The notes: generated by a model from the letters alone, not told the origin. DNA of 64,000 bases from Cyclobacteriaceae bacterium (GCA_016786585.1 JAEUUI010000008.1:310001-374000); one strand, 5' to 3'; counted from the stretch's first letter, positions 36,320 to 45,505 are shown. Program-made: numbers and translations.

Positions 36320-37083
36320 TGCTTGCAGTAGATATCGGTAACACCGACATTACGCTCGGTCTTTACAAAGACAGTAATTGGACATACATCTGGCGACTCT
36401 CGTCTGCACAGAATCACCCGGAATTGTTTTACGGAATCAAACTGCGTGAATTCTTTTTCGAAGCCGGACTTAATACCGGTAATGTAAACAAAATTGTTAT
36501 CAGCAGCGTGGTTCCTGACCTTACTGATCGGATCATTAACGTGGTTCAGACATTGTTTGAACGTCATCCAATCGTTCTGGGGCCAGACGTGTATGCGAAA
36601 CTCCCGATCGAAGTGCTGAATCCGTATGAAATCGGGTCTGACCTGGTGTCGAATGCGTTAGCCGCATACATGCGATTCAAATCGAATTGTATTGTTGTTG
36701 ATTTTGGTACCGCGCTTACATTTACAACGATCGATTCAAAAGGAAAGGTCATTGGTGTTGCAATTGCTCCCGGTCTGAAAACTGCGATTCGTTCGCTGTC
36801 GCAGAATACAGCCAAACTTTTTGATGTACCGCTGGAGCTGCCGGATTCTGTGCTTGGAAAAAATACGGTTCACGCCATTCAGGCCGGTATCCTGATCGGA
36901 TACGAAGGACTGGTGACCACGATGATCAAAAAAATAAAAGACGAACTGAACGATCCGAAGTGTGCGGTCATTGCAACCGGAGGGTTGTCTTCCATCCTTA
37001 CGACCATAAAAGATCAGTTCTCCGAAGTAGATAAACATCTGACACTGGATGGTCTGCGGCTAACGGGCGATCTTAACCTGTAG
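36316..37083 (+). CDS. coaX: Type III pantothenate kinase
   Basis: The 255-residue enzyme phosphorylates pantothenate in the first step of coenzyme A synthesis. The ASKHA-fold phosphate loop is DIGNTDITLG (5-14), and DFGTALTFTTID (about residues 131-142) is the second signature. The start ATG overlaps the sirtuin stop, so the two are translationally coupled. CoA made here also feeds phosphopantetheine for the carrier proteins elsewhere in the window. Confidence 0.94.
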   Translation: MMLAVDIGNTDITLGLYKDSNWTYIWRLSSAQNHPELFYGIKLREFFFEAGLNTGNVNKIVISSVVPDLTDRIINVVQTLFERHPIVLGPDVYAKLPIEVLNPYEIGSDLVSNALAAYMRFKSNCIVVDFGTALTFTTIDSKGKVIGVAIAPGLKTAIRSLSQNTAKLFDVPLELPDSVLGKNTVHAIQAGILIGYEGLVTTMIKKIKDELNDPKCAVIATGGLSSILTTIKDQFSEVDKHLTLDGLRLTGDLNL

Positions 37084-37168
37084 TAGGGTTACTTTTGGCC
37101 TGGTAATTGAATCATTTTAGCAAAAGCACTTTTTTATTACTTTGCATGTGCCTTTGCCCCTAAAAACA

Positions 37169-38971
37169 ATGCCTAAATCACGGTTTTTACCTCTGTTTAT
37201 TCTTTTTTCTACCGTTGCAATTATTCCTGCACTGGGTCAGAAAGTAAAGTATAAAGACATCTTCGCTTTGCTTAACACCAAGCAATACGATCAGGCCGAA
37301 CCTTTTTTGAAAGCCTATCTGAAGGAGAATGCCGACAACTCCAACGCATTCCTGTTCATGGGTACGATTTATCAGGATAAAGTCGGCAATGACGACATCC
37401 TGATTCAAACCGATCGCGCCATCCAGCACATGGACTCCGCCATTCTGTATTACGATAAAACGCTCAAGCTTCTTACCGAGAAAGAACTCCGTAAGAACAA
37501 GGAATATTACGAAAGCTATAACAAACGGGACTTGAGTACCGGTGAATTTGGTGTGAAGCTTGACTATGTGCAGTTTGATCTTGAGAAACGCATCAGTGGA
37601 TTGAAAGAGCAGATCGACAAAATTAAAATGGTGAAGTACTACTTCACACAAACTGAAAATCTGTACAAAAGATCTCAGGAGCTTTTTCTGACCGTTCAGA
37701 CCGCCTATCCCGGGTATCGTGAAATGTACCTTCGGGCAGATGAGAATACGATTAAAAACTTGTCGGCATTATCTCACAGGTTCGATTCGTGCGTAAAAGC
37801 GTTTGATAACTATAAAACCAGTTTGAGCAACTACGGGAAAAACAAATACAACCAGCGCTGGGATCTTCGCAGTATTGATAATTTTAAAAATGATGGCAAA
37901 GAAACTGCTGATTTTTACAAGAGCGAAATACTAATTTGGAATTACAAGACTTTTTCTGACGAAGCGCTGAATATTATTGAAAAGGATGTCGCGCCTTTGC
38001 AACAAAGCCTGGTCAAATTTGATGTGGAGATCAACAAGCTGAAAACCAAACTTGAGACGGATTCTGTGTCTGTTAAAAGCGACCTTCATAAACTCGCGCA
38101 GACGATGCCGGGCGAACAGTTGAAAAAATTTGATCCGGCACCAATGCCGGCTGACGTGTTTGCGGTTAAGATTGCGGACCTGGAATACAAGTCAGTTATG
38201 GTTGAAAACAAGAAAGCCCACGCCAGTGATGATCTCAAGGTTCGGCTGGAAGCTCTTAAAGGTGAACTTAGTCAGCTAAACAAAATTGATAGCGCAGCGC
38301 AGAAACTATTGGCCCGAAACCTTGACGAGGATATTGTTAACTATCAGCAGTTTGTAACGAATACCTTTACAAAAGGTGACATTCTTAAGAGTTATGCGCA
38401 CTCAGTGAAAGAGCATATTTCAAACGAGAAGGAAAAGAAAACGGCAGAACTTGCTTTTCGTACAGAATCCATGAACTGGCTCATAAACGGTACGGATTCG
38501 ATCCCGTTGTTTACGGATCACGTGAAAGCCAATAACAAGTTTCATCCCCTGGTAGTAACGCCTGATAAGTTTACCAGCGGAATTATGTTTACTGATTCGG
38601 TATCCGGAACCGGTTATTTCTACTCAATTACGCCATCGCATAAGCCCGACATCAAAGTCAGTTTCCCGATTGATAAGGTTAACATGCGTGAAAAGCGATT
38701 GTCGGCTATTCATGCGCTGGCGATTGCAGACCCAAACGGCCAGATATTCTTCTCGTTGCTTTATTCCGATCGCAAAGACAAAGCCGGAAAGTATCCGGTA
38801 ACCGTAGCGAAGATTTACCGTTCAGACGGTCTCTCGTGGAGCAGCAACCTGGTGCTTGACTTCATCCCGACCGAGATTAATTTTATACCTGATACGGGTG
38901 AGTTGATTGTAAAGAGCGACAGCGGAACCACTGCACGTGTCGACAAGAACGGAAAACTGATGGCGAATTAA
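37169..38971 (+). CDS. Secreted TPR/coiled-coil hypothetical protein
   Basis: The protein of 600 residues starts best at the ATG at 37169, which gives a signal peptide (MPKSRFLPLF to PALGQ). The first 100 residues look like tetratricopeptide repeats (KQYDQAEPFLKAYL). Residues 120-420 are charged and helical, likely coiled coil. The last 130 residues are beta-rich with a possible propeller-like end. It is probably periplasmic or envelope-bound. I do not recognise a named family. A -7-like TTACTTTG at 37137-37144 lies just upstream. Confidence 0.75.
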   Translation: MPKSRFLPLFILFSTVAIIPALGQKVKYKDIFALLNTKQYDQAEPFLKAYLKENADNSNAFLFMGTIYQDKVGNDDILIQTDRAIQHMDSAILYYDKTLKLLTEKELRKNKEYYESYNKRDLSTGEFGVKLDYVQFDLEKRISGLKEQIDKIKMVKYYFTQTENLYKRSQELFLTVQTAYPGYREMYLRADENTIKNLSALSHRFDSCVKAFDNYKTSLSNYGKNKYNQRWDLRSIDNFKNDGKETADFYKSEILIWNYKTFSDEALNIIEKDVAPLQQSLVKFDVEINKLKTKLETDSVSVKSDLHKLAQTMPGEQLKKFDPAPMPADVFAVKIADLEYKSVMVENKKAHASDDLKVRLEALKGELSQLNKIDSAAQKLLARNLDEDIVNYQQFVTNTFTKGDILKSYAHSVKEHISNEKEKKTAELAFRTESMNWLINGTDSIPLFTDHVKANNKFHPLVVTPDKFTSGIMFTDSVSGTGYFYSITPSHKPDIKVSFPIDKVNMREKRLSAIHALAIADPNGQIFFSLLYSDRKDKAGKYPVTVAKIYRSDGLSWSSNLVLDFIPTEINFIPDTGELIVKSDSGTTARVDKNGKLMAN

Positions 38972-38975
38972 GCCT

Positions 38976-40214
38976 TTAGTGGAAGAACAAGTATCCGGCA
39001 AGAATCCCTGCAATAATTCCGAACAAGTCGGCTATTAGTGCGCCCTGCACTGCATAGCGGGTTTTGCGAATATTCACTGATCCGAAGTACAAAGCCATGA
39101 TATAAAAGGTTGTTTCTGCCGCACCCCGGAAGATCGCAGCCATATTTCCGACAAATGAATCCGGGCCAAAACCTGTCTTGGCATCAGAGAGTGTGATCAT
39201 CATTGCGCGGGCTCCCTGACCGCTCATCGGTTTCAGGAATGCAACGGGTAATGCGGGAACAAAGTCGGTGTTTACCCCAACCGCTGCGAGGCACCATCCA
39301 ATTCCATCGGTCAGATAATTCAGCGTGCCGGACTCGCGGAACACGGCAATGGCTACAAGAATTCCGACCAGGTACGGGATAATCTTCACGGCAGTTTCAA
39401 AGCCTTCTTTCGCACCCTCGATGAACGTTTCGAACACTGGAATTTTTCGGTAAACTCCCATGGAGATAAATGCGATGATCAGGCTGATGATAATGACGCT
39501 TGTCATCAACAACGATTGGGTTTGCAAATCTTCCTGCGAGAGCCCCGTGAAGTAGTAAACTCCAAGTGCAATCAATCCGGTCATTCCGGCCAGGTAAGCA
39601 AGCAAGACGGGATCGAAGAGATTTATCCGTTGCCGGATTGATACGTAGATCAGCCCGGCAAGAGTTGCGCAGGAATGAGCAATCAATACTGGAACGAAAA
39701 TGCTGGTAGGGTGTAGTGAACCCATTGTCACGCGGTCGGCAATGATCGCGATCGGAATAATGGTTAACCCCGATGCGTTTAGTACCAGGAACATGATCTG
39801 CGCGTTTGAGGCAACTTCTTTATTCGGATTGATCTCCTGAAGTTCTTTCATCGCTTTAAGGCCAAGCGGAGTTGCGGCATTGTCAAGTCCGAGGATATTT
39901 GCACTGAAGTTCATGATAATCGCGCCATTGGCCGGATGATCTTTCGGAACGTCAGGAAACAGCCGTGAAAAAAACGGACCGAACAACCGAGCGATAATTG
40001 TAACCATGCCTCCGCGCTCACCAATCTTCATCAGGCCAAGCCATAAAGTCATCACACCCGTGAGGCCGATAGAAAGTTCGAAGCCGGTCTTGGCCATCTG
40101 AAAGGTAGCCTCCATCATGTTTGGGAAAACCGTGGCATCCTGAAAGAACACCAATTTGATTAAGGCAACTACAAATGCAAAGAGGAAGAATCCAATCCAG
40201 ATGTAACTCAGCAT
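38976..40214 (-). CDS. SpmA-SpmB fusion, nucleoside-recognition (Gate) membrane protein
   Basis: The 412-residue membrane protein has two Gate (nucleoside recognition) domains in one chain, each matching one of the spore-maturation proteins SpmA and SpmB of Bacilli. The first half has NFSANILGLDNAATPLGLKAM (about residues 105-125) and the second has IPYLVGILVAIAVFRESG and KPMSGQGARAMM. This phylum does not sporulate, so a transport role is more likely; the substrate is unknown. It is separated from rsmE by 1 nt. Confidence 0.88.
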   Translation of the reverse strand: MLSYIWIGFFLFAFVVALIKLVFFQDATVFPNMMEATFQMAKTGFELSIGLTGVMTLWLGLMKIGERGGMVTIIARLFGPFFSRLFPDVPKDHPANGAIIMNFSANILGLDNAATPLGLKAMKELQEINPNKEVASNAQIMFLVLNASGLTIIPIAIIADRVTMGSLHPTSIFVPVLIAHSCATLAGLIYVSIRQRINLFDPVLLAYLAGMTGLIALGVYYFTGLSQEDLQTQSLLMTSVIIISLIIAFISMGVYRKIPVFETFIEGAKEGFETAVKIIPYLVGILVAIAVFRESGTLNYLTDGIGWCLAAVGVNTDFVPALPVAFLKPMSGQGARAMMITLSDAKTGFGPDSFVGNMAAIFRGAAETTFYIMALYFGSVNIRKTRYAVQGALIADLFGIIAGILAGYLFFH

Positions 40215-40215
40215 G

Positions 40216-40917
40216 CTACAAGTTAATCAAGTTGAGGGTATGGCAAGCAACAAGCCCTGCGGTTTCCGTGCGTAGCCGCGATGGACCAAGCGCCACTTTT
40301 TTAAAACCGGTTTCGATCGCAAGACCAAGTTCAGCAGGAGAGAAGTCGCCCTCAGGGCCGATCAATACAAGATAATCTCCGGAAGGATTTGCCACTCGTG
40401 CCAGTTGATCGGGATTACTTTGATCCACGTACGCAATGTATTTTTCTGCTGCTGTTACAGTTTTAATAAAATCACCTAACTGTTTGATTGAGTTGATCTT
40501 AGCCGAACTAAACTTGAGCGATTGTTTCATTGCACTTACGGCAAGCTTTTTGATGCGTTCGAGCTTTATCGACGTACGCTCGGAGTTATCGCATTCGATG
40601 AACGAGATTTCATCGATGCCTACTTCAATTGCTTTTTCAACAAACCATTCGATCCGGTCGGGGTTCTTGGTTGGCGCAATGGCTATGTGAATGCGAAAGC
40701 TCTTTTTTGCTTCCTGCTCGATGGACTGAATGGTGAAGGCACACTTGTCGGGCCGGGGTTCGGTAATTGAGCAGGTGTACAAATTGCCCTTTCCGTCAGT
40801 CACGTGAATCGTATCTCCGGTCTTCTTCCGCAATACTTTTGCCGCATGACGGGATTCTTCCGGGTCCAGGTAATGAACTCCGGATTCAATGGCTGGCTGA
40901 TAGAACAGGTTCTTCAC
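40216..40917 (-). CDS. rsmE: 16S rRNA m3U1498 methyltransferase
   Basis: The 233-residue SPOUT methyltransferase has a PUA-like N-terminus (DPEESRHAAKVLR, residues 18-30) and the knotted SAM site LIGPEGDFSPAE near residue 193. It methylates U1498 of 16S rRNA in the mature 30S subunit. The gene follows the ACBP gene directly and precedes the SpmAB-like gene by 1 nt on the same strand. Confidence 0.95.
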   Translation of the reverse strand: MKNLFYQPAIESGVHYLDPEESRHAAKVLRKKTGDTIHVTDGKGNLYTCSITEPRPDKCAFTIQSIEQEAKKSFRIHIAIAPTKNPDRIEWFVEKAIEVGIDEISFIECDNSERTSIKLERIKKLAVSAMKQSLKFSSAKINSIKQLGDFIKTVTAAEKYIAYVDQSNPDQLARVANPSGDYLVLIGPEGDFSPAELGLAIETGFKKVALGPSRLRTETAGLVACHTLNLINL

Positions 40918-41181
40918 CTATTTGTATTCCGCGTATAACCGGTCCATCAAGGCAACGTACTCCTTCATGGCATCTTCTTTCGATTTACCTTTCCGGTCAG
41001 CCCAGGCATCATACTTGGCAATACCTTTAAAGTCAAATCCGCCCGGACGATCGCCCGTCACATCGCCTTCCGATGCCTGTTTGAATAAAGCATAGAGATC
41101 GAGCAATTCTTCGTTGGTTGGACGTTTGGTAAGCTCTTTTGAGCGGGCTACAGCGCTTTCAAATTGTTGTTGTAATTCCAT
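40918..41181 (-). CDS. Acyl-CoA-binding protein (ACBP)
   Basis: The 87-residue protein is a full-length four-helix ACBP. Family residues LYALFKQASEGDV (28-40), KGIAKYDAWADRKGKSKEDAM (about 52-72) and a final Y-VALMDRLYAEY are all visible. ACBPs bind long-chain acyl-CoA with high affinity and buffer it in the cytosol. They are common in eukaryotes and less common in bacteria. The stop codon abuts the start of rsmE on the same strand. Confidence 0.93.
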   Translation of the reverse strand: MELQQQFESAVARSKELTKRPTNEELLDLYALFKQASEGDVTGDRPGGFDFKGIAKYDAWADRKGKSKEDAMKEYVALMDRLYAEYK

Positions 41182-41198
41182 GAATCAATAATAAAAAG

Positions 41199-41226
41199 AA
41201 AGGCTGAAAGTAATCTTCCAGCCTTT
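41199..41226 (-). terminator. Rho-independent terminator
   Basis: An 8-bp stem (41199-41206 with 41219-41226, AAAGGCTG) is followed on the minus strand by CTTTTTATTATT. It lies between the small membrane ORF and the ACBP gene and probably ends the gltA transcript. Confidence 0.75.
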
Positions 41227-41247
41227 ATAAATTTTGATAAATACGAC

Positions 41248-41373
41248 TTAATGAATTAAAGCAAAAAGCCACTGCCCGAAAGCGTATCCGGATTTCGCAA
41301 GGATGATGATACCCCAAACCAGTACAATGGGAATCATAATTTTCAAAAGTAGTTCGTTCGTTTTCTTTTTCAT
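41248..41373 (-). CDS. Small single-span membrane protein, 41 residues
   Basis: A complete minus-strand frame from ATG at 41373 to TAA at 41248 encodes MKKKTNELLL followed by one hydrophobic span (IMIPIVLVWGIIILA) and a short aromatic tail ending ALIH. A charged N-terminus followed by one membrane segment is the pattern of small membrane proteins. It lies 5 nt downstream of gltA on the same strand and is followed by a terminator, so it is likely transcribed with gltA. It has no known function. Confidence 0.5.
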   Translation of the reverse strand: MKKKTNELLLKIMIPIVLVWGIIILAKSGYAFGQWLFALIH

Positions 41374-41378
41374 ACGGA

Positions 41379-42671
41379 TCAGGCTTTACGCGATGCGATC
41401 GCTGTGTACGGCTTTAGTTTAGAGCCGGTGTAAATCTGGCGCGGGCGACCGATTGGTTCGTTGTTAGCACGCAATTCTCTCCATTGTGCAATCCATCCCG
41501 GGAGGCGGCCCATCGCAAACATAACGGTAAACATGTCAACCGGAATACCCAGTGCCCGGTAAATGATACCGGAGTAGAAGTCAACGTTCGGGTAAAGCTT
41601 GCGTTCCACGAAATACGGATCTTTCAATGCGATTTCTTCCAGCTTCTGAGCGATTTCCAGCACCGGGTCGTTGATGCCCAGTTTGCCAAGCACATCGTCA
41701 GCAGCCTTCTTGATAATCTTGGCACGCGGATCGAAGTTCTTGTACACGCGGTGTCCGAAGCCCATCAGGCGGAACGGATCGTTTTTATCTTTTGCTTTCG
41801 CAATCCACTTGTCGATGTTTCCACCATCATTTTTAATGGCCTCCAGCATCACAATTACTTCCTGGTTTGCACCTCCGTGAAGCGGACCCCAGAGCGCGTT
41901 GATACCGGCTGAAATAGAGGAGTAGATGCTCGCTTTTGAAGAACCTACAATGCGCACCGTAGAGGTTGAGCAGTTTTGTTCGTGGTCGGCATGGAGAATC
42001 AACAATTTATCAAGTGCATCGGCAATCACCGGATCTGTTTCATAATCCTCGGCTGGCAATGCGAACATCATTTTCATGAAGCGTGCGCAGTAGTCAAGCT
42101 TGTTATCCGGGTAGTTCACCGGGTGACCTACATTATTTTTGTACGACCACGCTGCGAAGGTTGGCATCTTTGCCATCGAACGAACGATGCTCAGGTAAAC
42201 GCCATCGGCAGGCCGGTTCGGATTTAATGATTCAGGATAGAAGGCAGTTTGAGCACAGAACAGTGACGACAGGACGCCCATTGGATGTGCGGATGACGGA
42301 AAACCGTCCAGTATCTTCTTAACGTCTTCATGCACCAGCGTGTGTGTGGTGATGTCGTGCGTGAACTTCGCAAGTTGTTCCTGTGTCGGCAGTTCACCGA
42401 AGATCAGCAGGTACGAAACTTCGAGGAAGTTCGACTTTTCAGCAAGTTCTTCAATTGCGTAGCCGCGATACCGCAGAATGCCGGTTTCCCCGTCAAGGAA
42501 CGTAATGGCACTTTTTGTCGAGCCGGTATTTTTATACCCGATATCCATCGTAATATATCCGGTTTGATCACGAAGATCACTGATATCGATTGCCATTTCA
42601 TTTTCGGAGCCTTCAATGACAGGCAGCGTGTACGACTTGCCCTCAATTATTAATTCTACGGTCTTCGCCAT
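41379..42671 (-). CDS. gltA: Citrate synthase
   Basis: The 430-residue type I/II citrate synthase condenses acetyl-CoA and oxaloacetate at the entry of the TCA cycle. The active-site His residues are in GPLHGGANQEV (about residue 263) and GFGHRVYKNFDP (about residue 305), and the catalytic Asp is in NVDFYSGIIYR (about residue 362). The N-terminal beta-rich extension is typical of the Gram-negative hexameric form, which is often inhibited by NADH. The gene leads a small unit with the 41-residue ORF. Confidence 0.97.
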   Translation of the reverse strand: MAKTVELIIEGKSYTLPVIEGSENEMAIDISDLRDQTGYITMDIGYKNTGSTKSAITFLDGETGILRYRGYAIEELAEKSNFLEVSYLLIFGELPTQEQLAKFTHDITTHTLVHEDVKKILDGFPSSAHPMGVLSSLFCAQTAFYPESLNPNRPADGVYLSIVRSMAKMPTFAAWSYKNNVGHPVNYPDNKLDYCARFMKMMFALPAEDYETDPVIADALDKLLILHADHEQNCSTSTVRIVGSSKASIYSSISAGINALWGPLHGGANQEVIVMLEAIKNDGGNIDKWIAKAKDKNDPFRLMGFGHRVYKNFDPRAKIIKKAADDVLGKLGINDPVLEIAQKLEEIALKDPYFVERKLYPNVDFYSGIIYRALGIPVDMFTVMFAMGRLPGWIAQWRELRANNEPIGRPRQIYTGSKLKPYTAIASRKA

Positions 42672-42741
42672 GTTACGTAATACAGTTTAGATGCTTTTAA
42701 AGATAGTGGGTTGGGGTTGAGAAAAAAAAGCCCGTGAGCGA

Positions 42742-43563
42742 TTAATTCCCGCCCAAAATCATCGGCAGGCCGTCTTTTCCGGAGCCTACCACAATCACTT
42801 TGGAGTTAGGTGATTTCGCAAGTTCCAGCGTGGCTTCTATACCCCTCATTTTCAGTAGTTTGTCAGTCAAGCTGTTGTTAATGATGTTATTGGCCCGGCT
42901 TTCACCTTCGGCAGCAATTCGCTTCCGTTCTGCCTCGCTTTTCTCTTTGTCCAGACGGTACTGGTAGGCCAGCGCTTCCTGTTCCTGTTGGAGCTTGTTC
43001 TGGATGGATGCACGAATCTGATCAGGCAAAACAATCGAGCGGATCAACACAGCTTTAGCTTCAACAAAATTCGCGTTCAGAATTTTTTCCGTTTCTGATT
43101 TTACCATGTTTTCTACTTCCGCACGTTTGGTCGAGTAAATCTCTTCGGCAGTGTAGCGGGCCAGCACCTGGCGGGTCATTGAGCGGACTTCGGGAATAAC
43201 TAAGCGACTGGCGTAGTCGGTTCTGAACTTCTCATACAGGTATCCGATCTTATCGGTAAAAGGAGTATATCGAACTGTAACATCAACGTGAATCTGTAAC
43301 CCGTTCTTATCGTTGATATCCATAGGTTCATCGGCAGTCACCTCCGACACATCGAACACAATGAGATCGTTCCATGGAGCTTTGGTGTGAAAGCCAGGTT
43401 GAAGGATTGTTTCTTTGTCGAGACCGGTGTCACCAAACTTGTAGAAGATTACGGCACGTTCGGTTGCCTCCAGTGTAAAGAATAAACTGGAAGAGATTCC
43501 GAAGAGCACAAACAAAGCGATAACGCCCACAATGATAAAGGGCACAATTCTGCGGTTATTCAT
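42742..43563 (-). CDS. Prohibitin/SPFH domain membrane protein
   Basis: The 273-residue protein has one N-terminal membrane span (residues 8-32) and then an SPFH (band 7) domain. It reads ATERAVIFYKFGDTG near residue 33 and continues with a coiled-coil stretch (about 170-230, rich in EAERKRIAAEGES). Prohibitin-type proteins form large rings on the membrane and control proteases such as FtsH. It follows the channel-like gene by 14 nt on the same strand. Confidence 0.93.
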   Translation of the reverse strand: MNNRRIVPFIIVGVIALFVLFGISSSLFFTLEATERAVIFYKFGDTGLDKETILQPGFHTKAPWNDLIVFDVSEVTADEPMDINDKNGLQIHVDVTVRYTPFTDKIGYLYEKFRTDYASRLVIPEVRSMTRQVLARYTAEEIYSTKRAEVENMVKSETEKILNANFVEAKAVLIRSIVLPDQIRASIQNKLQQEQEALAYQYRLDKEKSEAERKRIAAEGESRANNIINNSLTDKLLKMRGIEATLELAKSPNSKVIVVGSGKDGLPMILGGN

Positions 43564-43577
43564 AAAGGTTCAGGTAT

Positions 43578-44324
43578 TTACGATTTAGGGTTGTCTTCAG
43601 GTTTTGGGAGACCTAGCAATTTACCAATAATCAGCACAGTAAACAGCGTACTCCACACAGCTTCCAGTACACTGATATTCCGGAGGATTTTTGTAGCATC
43701 AGGCTGATTGGTTTCAACACCCCCGATCACACAAAAACTATAGTTAACACATTCCGAATAGGTAGGGAAACCCAGTTCCAGGCCGGGATTCAGACTGCCC
43801 GGTTTTATTGTGCAGATCAGGTCGTACAAGCTTCCGAAGGATATCCCCACCATCAGAAACACCGCGGCAGCACCCCAGAGCTTATCGGGAGTAAAGTAAT
43901 CGTCCATGAAAATGTCACGAATGGCAAATGCAATGATGGTAATCTCGATCGGGAACAAAGAGCCGTGGATAATGAGGAGAACAGTGCGCCTGTCCATTTC
44001 AATGAACTTGTAATATGGAAATTCGGTGAGCGTACCAAAGATGATCATCCCCACCAGGACGCAAAAGATCACGATGATTAAGATTCTGCTCTTGGTGAAG
44101 TTTCGCAGCAAATCCCATAATAGAAAATTATAAACCGTTCCGAAACCAAAGAATATCAGAATAATGAATTTCGAGAGCGGGGAAGAGCTGTTTTCAAGAA
44201 CCGGCCCGGATAACGTAAGCCCTAGCGTTACAATAAGAATCTGCGTGATCACCACATTGCGGTAATCGTGCTGCTTTTCCTTTTGCAGGTCGGTTAGTGA
44301 GCGCAGTATACGGGTCTTAAACAT
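43578..44324 (-). CDS. Potassium-channel-like membrane protein with degenerate filter
   Basis: The 248-residue protein has several membrane helices (about residues 22-41, 51-72, 80-100, 114-136, 149-172 and 215-238). The C-terminal third matches small ion-channel proteins: a helix GAAAVFLMVGISFGSLYDLI, a PG turn, the segment ECVNYSFCVI where the pore helix should lie, and the last helix NISVLEAVWSTLFTVLII. At the selectivity filter, where TVGYGD is expected, it has GVETNQ (202-207). It should therefore not conduct K+ in the usual way. It may be a dominant subunit, a sensor, or a channel of different selectivity. Next to it is the prohibitin gene. Confidence 0.7.
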   Translation of the reverse strand: MFKTRILRSLTDLQKEKQHDYRNVVITQILIVTLGLTLSGPVLENSSSPLSKFIILIFFGFGTVYNFLLWDLLRNFTKSRILIIVIFCVLVGMIIFGTLTEFPYYKFIEMDRRTVLLIIHGSLFPIEITIIAFAIRDIFMDDYFTPDKLWGAAAVFLMVGISFGSLYDLICTIKPGSLNPGLELGFPTYSECVNYSFCVIGGVETNQPDATKILRNISVLEAVWSTLFTVLIIGKLLGLPKPEDNPKS

Positions 44325-44419
44325 AGGGGTACAGGCATGAAAGTTACCGCTTTGGCGGATGCAAAAAGCGCCCGCAGAAAGTTTTTTTGCAGGATTTTAG
44401 GGTACTCGGCCTTTTGTTT

Positions 44420-44427
44420 TACTTTTG
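44420..44427 (+). promoter_or_regulatory. -7 promoter element for the MreB-like gene
   Basis: TACTTTTG is a perfect TAnnTTTG match. It ends 8 nt before the ATG at 44436, so the transcript would have a leader of only a few nucleotides. This also supports the internal start over the longer frame from 44337. Confidence 0.5.
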
Positions 44428-44435
44428 GCCATATC

Positions 44436-45452
44436 ATGCTGAAACTGTTTCATAATCATAGCTTTGCAATCGACCTGGGGAATAACAACACCATCATCTC
44501 CGATCAGTCGGGGCCGTTGCTGGCCCAGCCATCCTACATCGTGTTCAATGCTGCCCACAACGTGAAGGCTGTTGGCGATCATGCGTATGCCATGTTCGAG
44601 AAAACACATGAAGAACTGAAACCGGTTAAACCGTTGAAGGGTGGAGTAATTGCAGACTACGAATCGGCCACGCGGATGATTCAGGAGATGGTAAAACAGG
44701 TTTACCGCAAGCGGAATTTTCTATCGGGTTTTGGTCATGTGATCTCTGGAGTTCCGTACTCAACTACCGAAGTTGAGCGCAGGGCTTTGCGCGATGCGCT
44801 CGAGCAGGTTAACTCCAAAAAATCGCATTTGGTTTTTGAACCGTTAGCCGCAGCGCTAGGGATGGGTTTGAACATTCAACAACCTGAAGGCAAACTTGTG
44901 ATAGACATTGGCGGAGGCATCACAGAGATCGTGGTGATTTCGCTTTCAGGTATAGCAGCGTTTCAATCGATCAAAGTTGCGGGTGATACATTCGATGAAA
45001 CCATCCAGGATCATTTCCGGAAAGCGTACAACATGGCAATTGGCCTGAAGACTGCCGAGCAGGTTAAGATTCAGGTAGGGGCAGTGTCTGATAAACTTCC
45101 CGTTGCACCGGAGCCGATGATGGTGAAAGGAAAAGACATGATCACCGGCATTCCGGTAACCCGGAAGATAGGGTATGCCGAGGTGGCCCGGGTATTGGAA
45201 CGCTCAATCGCCCAGATTGAAACTGCCATCATTCAAACCCTCGAGACGTGTCCGCCTGAACTCGCGGCCGACATCTCGGAAACTGGCATTCACCTTACCG
45301 GTGGCGGGTCAATGTTCCGCGGTATCAAAGAACGGTTTGAACGAAACATCAAGTTGCCGGTTCACCTCGATTCAACGCCCCTGAAGTCGGTAAGTAAAGG
45401 GATCTCACAAGCCCTCGCTGCACCGCAAAACTTCCGGAGTATTTTGATTTGA
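44436..45452 (+). CDS. MreB-like actin homologue
   Basis: The 338-residue protein is an MreB family member that polymerises along the membrane and guides wall synthesis or positions other structures. The phosphate loops are FAIDLGNNNTI (10-20) and VIDIGGGITEIVVIS (near residue 160), and the adenosine loop is HLTGGGSMFRGI near 290. The start codon at 44436 begins the domain; the longer frame adds 33 residues with no MreB match. No mreC, mreD or penicillin-binding protein gene follows, so it is a stand-alone copy, perhaps a second MreB. Confidence 0.88.
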   Translation: MLKLFHNHSFAIDLGNNNTIISDQSGPLLAQPSYIVFNAAHNVKAVGDHAYAMFEKTHEELKPVKPLKGGVIADYESATRMIQEMVKQVYRKRNFLSGFGHVISGVPYSTTEVERRALRDALEQVNSKKSHLVFEPLAAALGMGLNIQQPEGKLVIDIGGGITEIVVISLSGIAAFQSIKVAGDTFDETIQDHFRKAYNMAIGLKTAEQVKIQVGAVSDKLPVAPEPMMVKGKDMITGIPVTRKIGYAEVARVLERSIAQIETAIIQTLETCPPELAADISETGIHLTGGGSMFRGIKERFERNIKLPVHLDSTPLKSVSKGISQALAAPQNFRSILI

Positions 45453-45505
45453 CAAGTCGGAAATATCAGCCTTATTTGCTTTACTCAGGTTAAAAATATT
45501 GGCTC

